A stretch of DNA of 64,000 nucleotides from an uncultured Bacteroidales bacterium (GTDB lineage Bacteria > Bacteroidota > Bacteroidia > Bacteroidales > Bacteroidaceae), in the NCBI GenBank assembly GCA_902781515.1, contig CACZJU010000014.1:61009-125008 (forward strand). Reading direction: 5' to 3'. Position 1 is the first letter of the stretch. Every line of letters starts with the position of its first letter. The translations under genes were made by a program, and so were the position numbers. This document shows positions 43,725-53,788 of this stretch, in pieces. Under the pieces are notes generated by a model. That model saw nothing but the letters and a program-made list of their open reading frames with translations. It made no database searches and was not told the DNA's origin.

Positions 43725-46361
43725 ATGATGACAGCTAACGAGATACGTAATTCGTTCAAGAAGTTTTTCGAGCAGAAAGGTCATACAATCGTGCCTTCAG
43801 CTCCCATGGTAGTTAAGGATGACCCAACACTGATGTTCACCAACGCAGGCATGAACCAGTGGAAGGATATCATATTGGGACAGCGCGACCCAGAACCGCG
43901 CCGCCGTGCCGATTCGCAGAAGTGTCTGCGTGTCTCAGGTAAGCACAACGACTTGGAGGAGGTTGGTCACGACACCTACCACCATACCATGTTCGAAATG
44001 CTAGGTAACTGGTCGTTTGGCGATTACTTCAAGGAAGGTGCCATCGATATGGCTTGGGAATACCTGGTTGACGTGCTGAAACTCGACCCTGCCGACCTCT
44101 ACGTAACAGTATTCGAGGGTTCTCCAGAAGAAAACCTCAGTCGTGACGACGAAGCCGCCAACTTCTGGTTGAAGCATGTGCCCGCCGACCACATCATCAA
44201 CGGCAACAAACACGACAACTTCTGGGAAATGGGCGATACAGGTCCATGTGGTCCATGCTCCGAGATTCACCTCGACAGCCGTACCGCAGAGGAAAAGGCC
44301 AAGGTTCCAGGACGCGAGTTGGTGAACAAGGACGACCCACAGGTTATTGAGATATGGAACATCGTGTTCATGCAGTTCGAGCGCAAGGCCGACGGTCATC
44401 TGGAACCTCTCGGCATGAACGTCATTGATACAGGTATGGGCTTCGAGCGTCTTGTACGTGCCATTCAGGGCAAGCACTCTAACTATGACACCGACGTATT
44501 TCAGCCTATTATCAAGGCCATTAGCGACATGACAGGTTACAAATACGGTGACAAAGAGGAAACAGACGTTGCAATGCGTGTCTGTGCCGACCATCTGCGC
44601 ACCATAGCATTCTCCATTGCCGACGGACAGTTGCCAGGCAATGCAAAGGCAGGTTACGTCATCCGTCGCATCCTGCGCCGCGCCGTTCGTTACGCCTACA
44701 CCTTCCTCGGACAGAAGGAAGCCTTCATGTATCGCCTGCTGCCAGTGCTCATTCAGGAAATGGGCGAGACGTATCCCGAACTTGAGGCACAGAAGGTTCT
44801 CATCTCTAAGGTGATGAAGGAAGAGGAAGAGAGTTTCTTGCGCACGTTAGAAACAGGTATCAGACTCTTAGACGGCGTGATGGCTGAGACAAAGAAACAG
44901 GGCAAGACCGTCATCGACGGCGAGAAAGCTTTCACCCTGTTCGACACCTACGGATTCCCCCTCGACCTCACGGAACTCATCTGTCGTGAAAACGGTCTAA
45001 CTGTTGACGAGGAGCGTTTCAATGCAGAAATGCAAAAGCAGAAAGACCGTGCACGCAATGCTGCAGCCGTTGAGAACGGCGACTGGATTGAGGTCGGTTC
45101 AGTATTCGGCGATTCTATAGCTGAGAGCAAGTTCCTCGGCTGGGATATGACAGAGAGCGAGTGCCGTATCGTGAAATATCGTCAGGTGGTGCAGAAGAAG
45201 CAGACCTACTACCAGTTGGTGCTCGACCAGACCCCATTCTACGCCGAGAAAGGTGGTCAAGTGGGTGATAAGGGTGTATTGGTAAGTGAGAACGAAACCA
45301 TCGAAATCATCGATACCAAGACAGAAAACAACCTTCCCGTACATATCACTAAGACGATGCCCATACAGCCCGAGGCTCCATTTATGGCATGTGTAGATGT
45401 TGATTCACGCCACGCCAGCGAGGCTAACCATACCGCTACACACCTCCTCGACCAGGCCCTGCGCGAAGTACTGGGAACACATGTCGAACAGAAGGGCTCG
45501 CTGGTAACACCCGAATACCTGCGTTTCGATTTCTCGCACTTTCAGAAAGTAACCGATGAAGAACTGCGTCAGGTGGAACGTCTGGTGAATGCCAAAATCC
45601 GCGAGGATATTCCCTTACAAGACCATCGCGATATGCCTATCGAGGAAGCCAAGAAACTTGGTGCCATTGCCCTCTTCGGTGAGAAGTACGGTGATAAGGT
45701 TCGCGTCGTTCAGTTTGGTGACAGCGTTGAGTTCTGCGGCGGTTGTCACGCCAAGAGCACTGGTCGAATCGGCATGGTGAAGATTCTGGCAGAGAGCAGC
45801 GTTGCTGCCGGCGTTCGTCGTATTGAGGCTGTAACGGGTCAGAAGGTGGAGGAGATGATGTATCAGTTTACCGACACCATCGCCGACTTGCGCCGTCTCT
45901 TCAACAATGTCCCCGACTTGCAGGGTGCCATTCAGAAGTTCATCGACGAAAACGCCCAACTGAAGAAACAAATCGAAAATTCGATGCGTGAAAAGGCTAT
46001 GCAGTTGAAGCAGTCGATGAAGGACAATGCTAAGGACATCAACGGCATTACTATAATGAAAGCCGTAGTACCCACTATGGCTCCCGAGTTCGTAAAGGAC
46101 ATCGCCTTCCAACTGCGTGCCGAAGTGGAGAATGCACTAGTGGTAATAGGTAGCTCCAATGAGGGCAAACCCATGCTCACGGCTGCCGCGTCCGACAGCA
46201 TCGTACAGCAGGGTGTGAACATCGGCAAGAACATTCGCGAGGCAGCCCAACTGATTCAGGGCGGTGGCGGCGGTCAGCCCCATTTCGCTACAGCCGGCGG
46301 TAAGAACCCCGACGGTCTCATCTCCGCTGTCGATAAGCTGATAGAATTACTCACGAAGTAA
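43725..46361 (+). CDS. alaS: Alanyl-tRNA synthetase
   Basis: 878 residues, full length. Class II catalytic domain ([34 protein letters not shown]-type region), editing domain with the zinc motif HTATH at about residue 567 and CGGCH at about 670 ([20 protein letters not shown]), then coiled coil and DHHA1/C-Ala ([19 protein letters not shown]). ATG 43725 and 43728 are both possible. Single gene between divergent merR and the terminator at 46382-46415. Confidence 0.97.
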   Translation: MMTANEIRNSFKKFFEQKGHTIVPSAPMVVKDDPTLMFTNAGMNQWKDIILGQRDPEPRRRADSQKCLRVSGKHNDLEEVGHDTYHHTMFEMLGNWSFGDYFKEGAIDMAWEYLVDVLKLDPADLYVTVFEGSPEENLSRDDEAANFWLKHVPADHIINGNKHDNFWEMGDTGPCGPCSEIHLDSRTAEEKAKVPGRELVNKDDPQVIEIWNIVFMQFERKADGHLEPLGMNVIDTGMGFERLVRAIQGKHSNYDTDVFQPIIKAISDMTGYKYGDKEETDVAMRVCADHLRTIAFSIADGQLPGNAKAGYVIRRILRRAVRYAYTFLGQKEAFMYRLLPVLIQEMGETYPELEAQKVLISKVMKEEEESFLRTLETGIRLLDGVMAETKKQGKTVIDGEKAFTLFDTYGFPLDLTELICRENGLTVDEERFNAEMQKQKDRARNAAAVENGDWIEVGSVFGDSIAESKFLGWDMTESECRIVKYRQVVQKKQTYYQLVLDQTPFYAEKGGQVGDKGVLVSENETIEIIDTKTENNLPVHITKTMPIQPEAPFMACVDVDSRHASEANHTATHLLDQALREVLGTHVEQKGSLVTPEYLRFDFSHFQKVTDEELRQVERLVNAKIREDIPLQDHRDMPIEEAKKLGAIALFGEKYGDKVRVVQFGDSVEFCGGCHAKSTGRIGMVKILAESSVAAGVRRIEAVTGQKVEEMMYQFTDTIADLRRLFNNVPDLQGAIQKFIDENAQLKKQIENSMREKAMQLKQSMKDNAKDINGITIMKAVVPTMAPEFVKDIAFQLRAEVENALVVIGSSNEGKPMLTAAASDSIVQQGVNIGKNIREAAQLIQGGGGGQPHFATAGGKNPDGLISAVDKLIELLTK

Positions 46362-46381
46362 GCTGCAAAACATTATACAAG

Positions 46382-46415
46382 AATAAAGGCGCGTCGTTAT
46401 TGATGCGCCTTTATT
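46382..46415. terminator. Terminator between alaS and the glycosyltransferase gene
   Basis: AATAAAGGCGC (46382-46392) pairs with GCGCCTTTATT (46405-46415). A/T-rich flanks on both sides, so probably bidirectional. Confidence 0.85.
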
Positions 46416-46422
46416 ATATTTA

Positions 46423-47424
46423 TTAATGTAAGATGCGATAATAGAACATCTTGTAAATTAGTTTCCATTTCAGCTTCGGCTTTTTCCAAGGATAGTTGTG
46501 AAGAGCTCGCCAAGCATCGAAGAACGGAGCAGAGGACTTTATTGCCTTTTTTACAAAAACATACTCCTGACGATAAATAAACTTCCTTTTTTCCTTGCTA
46601 AGACTTTTCAAATCACCCTCCTTCAACGCCTTCTTGCATGAAAGCAACATACAGTCGTGGGCAAGACGGTCCTTATATCCCGACAGAGCCTGTTCCGTCT
46701 CCTTCCTCATCTCCGCCTCGCTGATTTCCGTCTCACATCCTCTTACCATAGGAAGAAGGGAACCCCATTTCTTGAGAAAATGGTCGAGGCCTTCGTTGAA
46801 AGACTCCGTGAACGTACCCTCTGAGAAATGCTCCAGAATGATGTCGTCGCACACGCAGAGCTTCAGTCCCAAGGTATTCACCTGCATCGATATATCCGAA
46901 TCGTAGAGATGGAAATGAGGGAACGTGACATCGTCGAACCGAATCTTTTGGAATGTCTCCCTGCGAATGCAGAACCACACTCCGTCCAGAGCTGCCACCT
47001 GATGGAGATTCCCAGTTGGTTCCCATCCGCAACCGGTGGTACAATATTGTCCGCTTGGAGAATAGAAACCCTGAATGACTCTTAGTGTGTGGAATTTGAT
47101 ACCTACAAACCTCCAGTCACTCTCAGCCGGAACAAAAACACTTCCCGCCAAGCCTATCGCTCCTACTTCAGGTTGCGACATATATTCCACCACTCTTTGT
47201 CCCCACCCTTCGGAATGGAACTCCACGTCCTCGTGCATAAAACAAAGGATGTCACCTTTGGCACGCTCTACTCCTTTGTTGTAGGCCGCACAAATGCCAT
47301 ATTCTCCTGCCGAATTATCAATGTGAACAATTTCGTATGTCACCCCTATCGTATCGTCGATATTCGCCACAAGTTCCCTATCGGTTTTGGGATGAGTAGA
47401 GCAGATTATTATCGATATGTCCAT
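46423..47424 (-). CDS. GT2-type glycosyltransferase (GT-A fold)
   Basis: 333 residues. Opens DISIIICSTHPKTDRELVAN; the GT2_5-like core has AAYNKGVERAKGDILCFMHE followed by DVEFHSEGW, which holds the metal/sugar-nucleotide acidic cluster, and SDISMQVNTLGLKLCVCDD. The C-terminal 100 residues are basic and helical. Start set at MDISIII (47424) rather than 33 bases upstream. Minus-strand TATCTTTG at 47455-47462. Sugar and acceptor unknown; it opens the glycan block. Confidence 0.85.
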   Translation of the reverse strand: MDISIIICSTHPKTDRELVANIDDTIGVTYEIVHIDNSAGEYGICAAYNKGVERAKGDILCFMHEDVEFHSEGWGQRVVEYMSQPEVGAIGLAGSVFVPAESDWRFVGIKFHTLRVIQGFYSPSGQYCTTGCGWEPTGNLHQVAALDGVWFCIRRETFQKIRFDDVTFPHFHLYDSDISMQVNTLGLKLCVCDDIILEHFSEGTFTESFNEGLDHFLKKWGSLLPMVRGCETEISEAEMRKETEQALSGYKDRLAHDCMLLSCKKALKEGDLKSLSKEKRKFIYRQEYVFVKKAIKSSAPFFDAWRALHNYPWKKPKLKWKLIYKMFYYRILH

Positions 47425-47454
47425 TGTGTGTTGCCCGTTTATGTTTATTTTCTG

Positions 47455-47493
47455 CAAAGATACACATATTTTCTAAAAAAAGACGTACCTTTG
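47455..47493. promoter_or_regulatory. Divergent -7 boxes between two glycosyltransferase genes
   Basis: CAAAGATA at 47455-47462 (TATCTTTG, leftward) and TACCTTTG at 47486-47493 (rightward). No clear -33 for either. Confidence 0.5.
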
Positions 47494-47523
47494 CGATACA
47501 AACCATGAAAAAGTAAATACGCA

Positions 47524-48501
47524 ATGCAGAAAGACCCTTTGGTTTCAGTCGTTCTTCCCAACTATAACTATTCGACATATATACAGAAGAGGATTGAAGG
47601 CATTCTCGCCCAAACATATCCTTATCTGGAACTCATACTTCTCGACGACAAATCCACCGACAACAGTGTGGAGATAATGCGACGCTACGAATCGCACCCG
47701 AAAGTATCGACCATCATCGTGAACGAAGAAAATTCTGGTTCGCCGTTCGTGCAATGGGAAAAGGGAATTTCGTTAGCCAAGGGAAAATATATTTGGATAG
47801 CGGAAGCCGACGATGAGGCTCTTTCCGATTTTCTCAAATCCTGTGTCGAGGCTCTGCAAGCCAATCCAAGTGCTTCTATCTGCTACACAAGCTCACTTCA
47901 CATCGATTCCAACGACGTAGTAGTACCTCATCGGCACAAACCCACTCGGACTGAAGGATACAGTGTTTTCAATGGTATGGAGTTTGCCCGTCGCAACCTT
48001 TATTGGCGCTGCTACATTGAGAATGCCAGCGGAGCCGTTTTCCGTCGCGATGCCTACGACCGCATACAGAGCAAGGAATGGATAAATATGCGCTCCTCTG
48101 GCGACTGGCTCTTCTGGTCGCTATTGGCTTTGGAAGGCGATGTCATCCGCATTCACACTCCGCTCAACCGTTTCCGCATTCACACCAGCAGCGTAACTGC
48201 CAACGCTAAAAAGAGAGTCAGGAAATACCTCGAAGATGCCTACATCATCAATACTATCGAAGAAAAACTACAGCCTCCCGTAAGCCGCTATCGTCATTGC
48301 ATGAGGACCGGACAATTATATCGTTTCATCAGGAAATACGTTGACCCCGAGCAAAAACAAAGTGCAATATCAGGAGTCAAAGCCATATTGCATGAGCCAT
48401 ATTGGATTCGCCATCTGGAAGCCTTGAATCGTCTTCTTCGCTGGATACCATTTACAGCGAGTATGAAGCGTGATGCTCTCCCCGACACCTACACTTGGTG
48501 A
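47524..48501 (+). CDS. GT2-family glycosyltransferase
   Basis: 325 residues. Canonical GT-A start PLVSVVLPNYNYSTYIQKRI, ILLDDKSTDNSVEIMRRYE, and IWIAEADDEALSDF, where the acidic cluster sits. It ends in a helical basic region. The only plus-strand gene in the glycan block. Its 3' end overlaps the convergent GT14 gene by 50 bases. Confidence 0.9.
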   Translation: MQKDPLVSVVLPNYNYSTYIQKRIEGILAQTYPYLELILLDDKSTDNSVEIMRRYESHPKVSTIIVNEENSGSPFVQWEKGISLAKGKYIWIAEADDEALSDFLKSCVEALQANPSASICYTSSLHIDSNDVVVPHRHKPTRTEGYSVFNGMEFARRNLYWRCYIENASGAVFRRDAYDRIQSKEWINMRSSGDWLFWSLLALEGDVIRIHTPLNRFRIHTSSVTANAKKRVRKYLEDAYIINTIEEKLQPPVSRYRHCMRTGQLYRFIRKYVDPEQKQSAISGVKAILHEPYWIRHLEALNRLLRWIPFTASMKRDALPDTYTW

Positions 48502-49372
48502 GTTTGTCCACTGCTTCCATATCGTCCGATGCAAACTTGCGGGCAAAAAGATATGGGCTCTCCACAAGATAGTCCACATCCTCCTTCCTCCACACATAGG
48601 GATTGCCACGCAGCCAGTCGATGGCTCGCATCGAACCGCGCTGGGCATCGTCGACATCGAACAACCGACTACGGAAGGGAGAGTTCCAGACAATCGTCTG
48701 CAGGAAAATCTCGTCGGGACAGAGTGTGTGGTGAAAAAGTCGGTGTATATCGGTCTCATGACTTAACACATAGCGACAACACTCGTCGGTGATGCTGAAC
48801 CAGTTGAAACCTTTCTTTACATCTATCTTACGTCCACGCTGACGGTTCACGCCCACCAGTTTCTGCATATTAAGAATAAGGTTGCGCAGCGGGGAGGTGA
48901 CCATGTGGAGCAAGCGCGATGAGGAACGCTGCTTCCAACGATTAAAGAAATAATAGTAACGCACCTTACGCAAGGCATCGCGCTGGTGGGCCTCGTCGTT
49001 CCAGAAACCTATGAATTCCATACCTTGGTGTTCGTCGAAGAAACGGCGAATCTCTTCTGCCGACTTTATCGGCAAATCGCAGCCCGAAAGCAAGTGATAG
49101 TATTGATAAGAACCGTGGTTCGTTGCCTCACGCATCAACAGTAGTTCGGCATCCACCTGCGAGGTGTGCCCCCAATATATCTCAATGGGGTTCTGTACCA
49201 CAAACAGTCCTGCCTTCTGCAGTTTTATGTCGTTGACTTCGGCAAAAAGCGAAGCATTACGACGGTCTATATGCAGGAAAACATCGTTCCACTCTACATC
49301 TAACGCATCGAGCAGTGTATGCAGCAAGAGTGGTTCGTTGTGGGCAATGACGAGATAGGCGTGACGGTTCAT
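48452..49372 (-). CDS. Branch-type glycosyltransferase (GT14, beta-1,6-N-acetylglucosaminyltransferase-like)
   Basis: 306 residues. NRHAYLVIAHNEPLLLHTLL, VFLHIDRRNASLF, YYHLLSGCDLPIKSAEEIRR and KGFNWFSITDECCRYVL are core-2/I-Branch signatures, with HTLCPDEIFLQTIVWNSPF near the C-terminus. The family adds GlcNAc or Xyl in beta linkage. First codon overlaps the stop of the acyltransferase gene by 4 bases. Overlaps the convergent GT2 gene. Confidence 0.88.
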   Translation of the reverse strand: MNRHAYLVIAHNEPLLLHTLLDALDVEWNDVFLHIDRRNASLFAEVNDIKLQKAGLFVVQNPIEIYWGHTSQVDAELLLMREATNHGSYQYYHLLSGCDLPIKSAEEIRRFFDEHQGMEFIGFWNDEAHQRDALRKVRYYYFFNRWKQRSSSRLLHMVTSPLRNLILNMQKLVGVNRQRGRKIDVKKGFNWFSITDECCRYVLSHETDIHRLFHHTLCPDEIFLQTIVWNSPFRSRLFDVDDAQRGSMRAIDWLRGNPYVWRKEDVDYLVESPYLFARKFASDDMEAVDKLTKCRCRGEHHASYSL

Positions 49373-50373
49373 ATTCTCTGTTTTCTGCTAATCAGTGATT
49401 CCATGAGGCGATATATTCGGTCGAGCACTACAGCTGTTACCAGCGATGCCACCACAAGCACCAAGTACATCACAATCGGATAGCGCAGTGCGTATATCTC
49501 ATCGTGGAACAGGTAGTAAGCATAGAAAGTGTGAGTCAGCCACATGTAAATGGAATAGCGACCGAAGATGGCAAGCACTGACTGCAACCATTGCGGCACA
49601 CTACATATAGTAAACAGTATTATCAGTGGAACGGCAAAGAGCACATTCACCGAACTTGATCCCAGCATTCCGCGAACCATGCAGAGCAATAGCATTACAA
49701 GCGAGGGCCAAGCGGTGTGTTGCAGCGAGAGTTTCCTTGCGAAGCGTAGTCCATGGCTCCCCATACAAATGCCGACATAGAAGGCAGGCATCACCACCAT
49801 AAGTCGGCTCAGTTGTGCTGAAAATATCGTGTCGCCCATCATGGTAAACGGAAAGTCATGGAAAAAGAGCAGGGCGAACAACAAAAGAAATACTGCAAGG
49901 TTAGTCCACATGCCATTGCGCTTGACGAAAGGTACAATCCAACGAGCAGCAACAATCAGCAACACCCATGGCAGCATGAACCACCACTCAGCATTATAGG
50001 AAACATCAAGCGAGAGGAGATTGAGAACAAATGTCTTCCAGCTCTCTGGATAGGCGTTAGGACAAAGCCTGCACGCCAAAGGGATGAATATGGCAAATAC
50101 CAACCAGAAGCGACTATAAACTCTCCATAGACGACGCAATGTGGCGCTGGTTCCCAAATCCTGCGCCTTTGCCATTCCGTAGCCCGATATAAAAAGGTAT
50201 ATGGGAACGCACATCCCACATACACGAGCCAAGGCATAGGCCAAAGGTTTGCCGTTGAAGTAGTTTATGAGCGATGTGCACTCCGCTACTCGCTCTGCCG
50301 TGTTAAACAGATGCAGCCACAGCATCATCAGTATGGCTACTCCCTTCAGTTGCAAACTCTGTTCCTTATTCAT
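49369..50373 (-). CDS. Acyltransferase family 3 membrane protein (OafA-like)
   Basis: 334 residues, about ten membrane segments. LKGVAILMMLWLHLF carries the family's catalytic His; GMCVPIYLFISGYGMAKAQ and SRFWLVFAIFIPLACRLC follow. Such enzymes O-acetylate surface polysaccharides or other acceptors. The start is MNKEQSLQLKG at 50373, which overlaps the fucosyltransferase stop by 8 bases; the longer frame has an implausible leader. Confidence 0.88.
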   Translation of the reverse strand: MNKEQSLQLKGVAILMMLWLHLFNTAERVAECTSLINYFNGKPLAYALARVCGMCVPIYLFISGYGMAKAQDLGTSATLRRLWRVYSRFWLVFAIFIPLACRLCPNAYPESWKTFVLNLLSLDVSYNAEWWFMLPWVLLIVAARWIVPFVKRNGMWTNLAVFLLLFALLFFHDFPFTMMGDTIFSAQLSRLMVVMPAFYVGICMGSHGLRFARKLSLQHTAWPSLVMLLLCMVRGMLGSSSVNVLFAVPLIILFTICSVPQWLQSVLAIFGRYSIYMWLTHTFYAYYLFHDEIYALRYPIVMYLVLVVASLVTAVVLDRIYRLMESLISRKQRI

Positions 50374-51220
50374 TGTTGGTGGAAATACGCATCCAGTTGT
50401 CGGGATAAAGTGGAATGTTATCACCATCATCGGCATACCAGTGATCGGGACACAATACTTGTTTGTCGGCATGGGCGTTGAGCCACGCAGCCCACCACGA
50501 GAAGGTACTGTTACAGATGATGTTGTGGTGGCAGCACGACATCAGCAGCATGTCCTGCCAACTGTCGTTACCTTTATTCCAGTTCACAAACACTGTGCCC
50601 TCTGGCAATGATAGGTTGTCGCGCACCCACTCCACATCCTCCGAGAAGACATAAAACTTGGTATCGGGCACAAGCCTACTCATCTCATCTATTGCCCGTC
50701 TGTAGTATGGAACCTGACAAACGCATCCTATCCGGTTGTAAAACTGAGGCTTAATGTAATCACCGCGTCTCACATGCAGCGCTACGCTGTTCCGTTCGCC
50801 TTCCAGTTCCTCTACCAGCTGTCGGTTACGCTCGCTGGCCTTCTCCACATTGAATGTAAAGGCACGCTGAATCTCATCCTCGTGCCCTTGGAAATACATT
50901 AGGTTCTGATAGAAACCTTTGTAGTAAACTAATGGCCAGCGTACAGGGCCGTCGTAATGACGCAGCGAACCATGCTCATGTCGCTCCAGTATTGTCCGGA
51001 ACAACAGGAACTCCAACATCTTCTTCAACCATTGCGGCAGCGTCAGTTCATCTTTCGGCAAATCGAAAATCCGATGCAGCTCGTAGCCATAATGGTCGTG
51101 ATAGTGCTGCATGTCGGAGAGGTCGATACGCACATCCTTGTACCTGCTCTTCATGCGCAGATAGAGGGCATAGATGAACATCTGGTTGCCCAGTCCGCCT
51201 GTCATCTTTATCAGTCGCAT
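50366..51220 (-). CDS. GT11 alpha-1,2-fucosyltransferase
   Basis: 284 residues. KMTGGLGNQMFIYALYLRMK at the N-terminus and the GDP-fucose-binding HVRRGDYIKP at about residue 150 are the two GT11 hallmarks, with NSTFSWWAAWLNAHADKQV near the end. Probably transfers fucose to a surface glycan. The first codons overlap the stop of the next gene upstream by 10 bases. Confidence 0.93.
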   Translation of the reverse strand: MRLIKMTGGLGNQMFIYALYLRMKSRYKDVRIDLSDMQHYHDHYGYELHRIFDLPKDELTLPQWLKKMLEFLLFRTILERHEHGSLRHYDGPVRWPLVYYKGFYQNLMYFQGHEDEIQRAFTFNVEKASERNRQLVEELEGERNSVALHVRRGDYIKPQFYNRIGCVCQVPYYRRAIDEMSRLVPDTKFYVFSEDVEWVRDNLSLPEGTVFVNWNKGNDSWQDMLLMSCCHHNIICNSTFSWWAAWLNAHADKQVLCPDHWYADDGDNIPLYPDNWMRISTNNE

Positions 51221-52134
51221 GATCGGAGATTATGTTTTAGGAAATAGTCACGGATGGTGGTATCCTCCACAAGAAGTCCGTCGGCAATCAACTGCTCGCG
51301 ATGGTTCAGGCCGATGACTCTGTCGTATTCCTCGCTCAGGCGTCCCTGTTTCCAAAGCTCGTAGAAGTAACGCCAATGGCGACCACCATGCTTACTGCTG
51401 TGCTTCTCAAGCTCACGTCCGCCCTGCACCATTTTGTCTATGAACACCTGTCTGGTACCAACAGAATAGTGGTAGATGCGTATGGGACCCTGGACTATTG
51501 TTCGCGGCAGCATTGCCACCTTATGGTTGCCCATGGCGATGTGCAGATATCCGTCGGCGCGATGAGCCACCTTGCCCCTTTGGGGCTGGAAAATGCTGTA
51601 TGGCGACAGGTCGTAACGAGCGGCCTCTGCCACAGGTTCCACACGGGTGGTCCATTCACTGAGGGGTTTGTTTTCTTCGGGCATCATGCAATGTGACGTG
51701 CAGCGCATGATACGCTTGGAGCACTGTCCGAGATCGGTCTTTAGACTTCCCGATGGAGCATACCACAACTCGTCGGCATCGGCATTTATCACCCAGTCGG
51801 CCTTGTATTTGTCGATTGCCATCATCGCCATACGATCCACCCACATTTTCTGCTCGTAGCCGGTGGAAGGTTCGTCGATGATGTCCAGCACCCATCCTCG
51901 TTCTTTGTAGCGGCGCAGGATGTCGGGTGTCGAGTCCGAAGAGTTGTTGTCGGTAACGATGAATCCATCGACTCCCATTTCATGATGAAACAGAAGGTTC
52001 TGCTCCAGTTTATCGGCCTCGTTCTTCACCAGCAGGGTCATGACGACTCGTGGCTGCTCAACCCTACGGGGAGCAAACGGCCATGCGGCAAAGGCACGCA
52101 GTATTCGGGGCAACACCTTCAATACTATGTTCAT
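51211..52134 (-). CDS. GT2_4-type glycosyltransferase
   Basis: 307 residues. VVMTLLVKNEADKLEQNLLF, GFIVTDNNSSDSTPDILRRY and WVINADADELWY (DxD-type cluster) define the PF13704-like GT-A fold. The C-terminal half carries GYLHIAMGNHKVAML and YHYSVGTRQVFIDKM. Acceptor and donor unknown. Five-base gap to the kinase-like gene upstream. Confidence 0.88.
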   Translation of the reverse strand: MNIVLKVLPRILRAFAAWPFAPRRVEQPRVVMTLLVKNEADKLEQNLLFHHEMGVDGFIVTDNNSSDSTPDILRRYKERGWVLDIIDEPSTGYEQKMWVDRMAMMAIDKYKADWVINADADELWYAPSGSLKTDLGQCSKRIMRCTSHCMMPEENKPLSEWTTRVEPVAEAARYDLSPYSIFQPQRGKVAHRADGYLHIAMGNHKVAMLPRTIVQGPIRIYHYSVGTRQVFIDKMVQGGRELEKHSSKHGGRHWRYFYELWKQGRLSEEYDRVIGLNHREQLIADGLLVEDTTIRDYFLKHNLRSCD

Positions 52135-52139
52135 CTGTT

Positions 52140-52892
52140 TCAGTCCTTTATTTCATTGAACTCCGACATCATGCGCAGACATTCGTCGGCATCAAGACCA
52201 CGCTCGTCGGCATATTCGCGAGCCATAAGTTCCCGCCACTCCCTCTTTGCCAAGAGACGCTCCGAGATGTTCTTACAGCCTTCTGCCAGTCCTACCTTAC
52301 GGAAACGTATGCGGTTGAGGTCGATAAGTTCCACCAAGTCTCCGTCGCCGAAGAGAACATTGCCGCCCGACAGGTCGCGGTGAACCATGCCTTCGTTGTG
52401 CAATCGCGCTATGGTGCGAGCCACGAGACGCAGATAACGGCGGACCTCAGCCTCGTCAGTTATCTTGCCCTCGAGCAGGTGGTTGTAGCAGTAGGGACAT
52501 GTTGACTCGAGCGACACGTAGTAGCTGCGTGTGAAGAGCAGCCCGTTGCGGACCGTCAGCCACGCTATGGGCTTGGGGCTTCCAATGCCTTTGCTGAGCA
52601 GGAGTTGGGCGTACTCGTAGCTGCGCTGCGCCTTTGATTTGCGCAGGAAGCCGTAGACGATGCGGTTGAAGGATATGGGTTTGGCGAAGGACTTCACCAC
52701 CAACGTCTTATCGTGTAGCTGGAAGGTACGTAGCTCATTGCGGTGGAAATAGAGGATTTCCCCTTGTTTTTCGGCAAACAACTGTGGCAGTCGGACAACA
52801 AAGTCCTTGAGCTCGGCATCCCGAGCATCGCACAGTACCACTCTTCGTGGGTGCTTAATTGCCTCAATCATTCGCTTTATCCAGTTCTCCAT
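52140..52892 (-). CDS. Lipopolysaccharide kinase-like protein (Kdo/WaaP type)
   Basis: 250 residues. Protein-kinase-like fold: TLVVKSFAKPISF has the ATP lysine, and GMVHRDLSGGNVLF, with the catalytic Asp at about residue 171, is followed by VELIDLNRIRF as the metal-binding segment. This is the pattern of LPS core heptose/Kdo kinases in Bacteroidota (InaA/WaaP family). In this block it probably phosphorylates a core sugar. Confidence 0.87.
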   Translation of the reverse strand: MENWIKRMIEAIKHPRRVVLCDARDAELKDFVVRLPQLFAEKQGEILYFHRNELRTFQLHDKTLVVKSFAKPISFNRIVYGFLRKSKAQRSYEYAQLLLSKGIGSPKPIAWLTVRNGLLFTRSYYVSLESTCPYCYNHLLEGKITDEAEVRRYLRLVARTIARLHNEGMVHRDLSGGNVLFGDGDLVELIDLNRIRFRKVGLAEGCKNISERLLAKREWRELMAREYADERGLDADECLRMMSEFNEIKD

Positions 52893-52899
52893 GGTCCTT

Positions 52900-52935
52900 C
52901 ACTCTACACTCTCAACTTTCAACTCAAAACTCTAA
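52900..52935. repeat. CTCAACTTTCAACTCAAAACTC tandem repeat
   Basis: Degenerate 7-10 nt units between the kinase-like gene and the upstream glycosyltransferase gene. Confidence 0.7.
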
Positions 52936-52936
52936 A

Positions 52937-53653
52937 CTAAATTTTATCCAGTCCCTTCGTCAGCTTTAGCCAGTAATACTTCAGAGGATTCTTGTACTTC
53001 AACTGCTTCCAGGGACGACTGCCATGTGGGCGATGCACCACTGGCAACTTCGTTACCAACAGATTATGCAGCCCAGTTTCCAGCGAGCGGTGAGAGATTG
53101 TCACGTCGAACCACGATTTTGCGGCATCCAACTCGTCGAAGTCTACACGTCGCATTAGTTCCGTTGTCAACAGCGAGCAACAGAACGAACAATGCCGACG
53201 TGTGTCCACAATCCTGTTCTCCTGTCCTTTGGCATAGAGATACGGATAGTTGATATCACCCTCTTCGTCCACCGTTACCGAGGCCACTATGCCCGCCTCG
53301 CTGTGCTCCTTTGCAACGTTCCACAAGCCCTGCAGCGTATCGGGCCTTACCGTCACGTCACTCTCCACTATCAGTAGTCCGGCATCCTCTTCCAAACACA
53401 TCTGTCTCTCGCGTCTCAATACCAACAAATAATTTGGCGACGGATGGTCGGTCAAGTCGCTCAGGTTCACCAATTGGAAACCTGTTTCCTTTGCTGCCTG
53501 CTCCAGCCGTGCCGTGTTCTCGGGAGTCGAGAAATCGTTGTAAATGGTGTATGTATGAGGCACATCGAGTTTCGACGCCATTATAGCCTTCGCAGTTTCC
53601 AGTGTCGAATCAATACTGTCCTTCACCGGCGTTATAATGTGCAATTGCTTCAT
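52937..53653 (-). CDS. GT2-type glycosyltransferase
   Basis: 238 residues from MKQLHIITPVKDSIDSTL. TYTIYNDFSTPENTARLEQA, LLIVESDVTVRPDTLQGLWN (acidic cluster) and the C-terminal GSRPWKQLKYKNPLKYYWLK. GT-A fold; substrate unknown. Likely first gene of the leftward glycan operon, with ATG 53656 as the alternative start. Confidence 0.85.
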   Translation of the reverse strand: MKQLHIITPVKDSIDSTLETAKAIMASKLDVPHTYTIYNDFSTPENTARLEQAAKETGFQLVNLSDLTDHPSPNYLLVLRRERQMCLEEDAGLLIVESDVTVRPDTLQGLWNVAKEHSEAGIVASVTVDEEGDINYPYLYAKGQENRIVDTRRHCSFCCSLLTTELMRRVDFDELDAAKSWFDVTISHRSLETGLHNLLVTKLPVVHRPHGSRPWKQLKYKNPLKYYWLKLTKGLDKI

Positions 53654-53724
53654 CAATTCATTCGTGTTTGGTTGTCAAAGGTACAAAAAGTCAAGAGCCG
53701 AACAAAATAAAATCCAATTTATTT

Positions 53725-53756
53725 TTTGGTGTTTCACTCGGTTTTCACTACCTTTG
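53725..53756 (+). promoter_or_regulatory. Promoter of the membrane protein operon
   Basis: TTTG 53725-53728, 20 nt, TACCTTTG 53749-53756. It lies 6 nt before the first ATG (53762) and 33 nt before the ATG at 53789. Confidence 0.75.
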
Positions 53757-53788
53757 CTACAATGATAACCATGAAAAGTTTTTTTACT

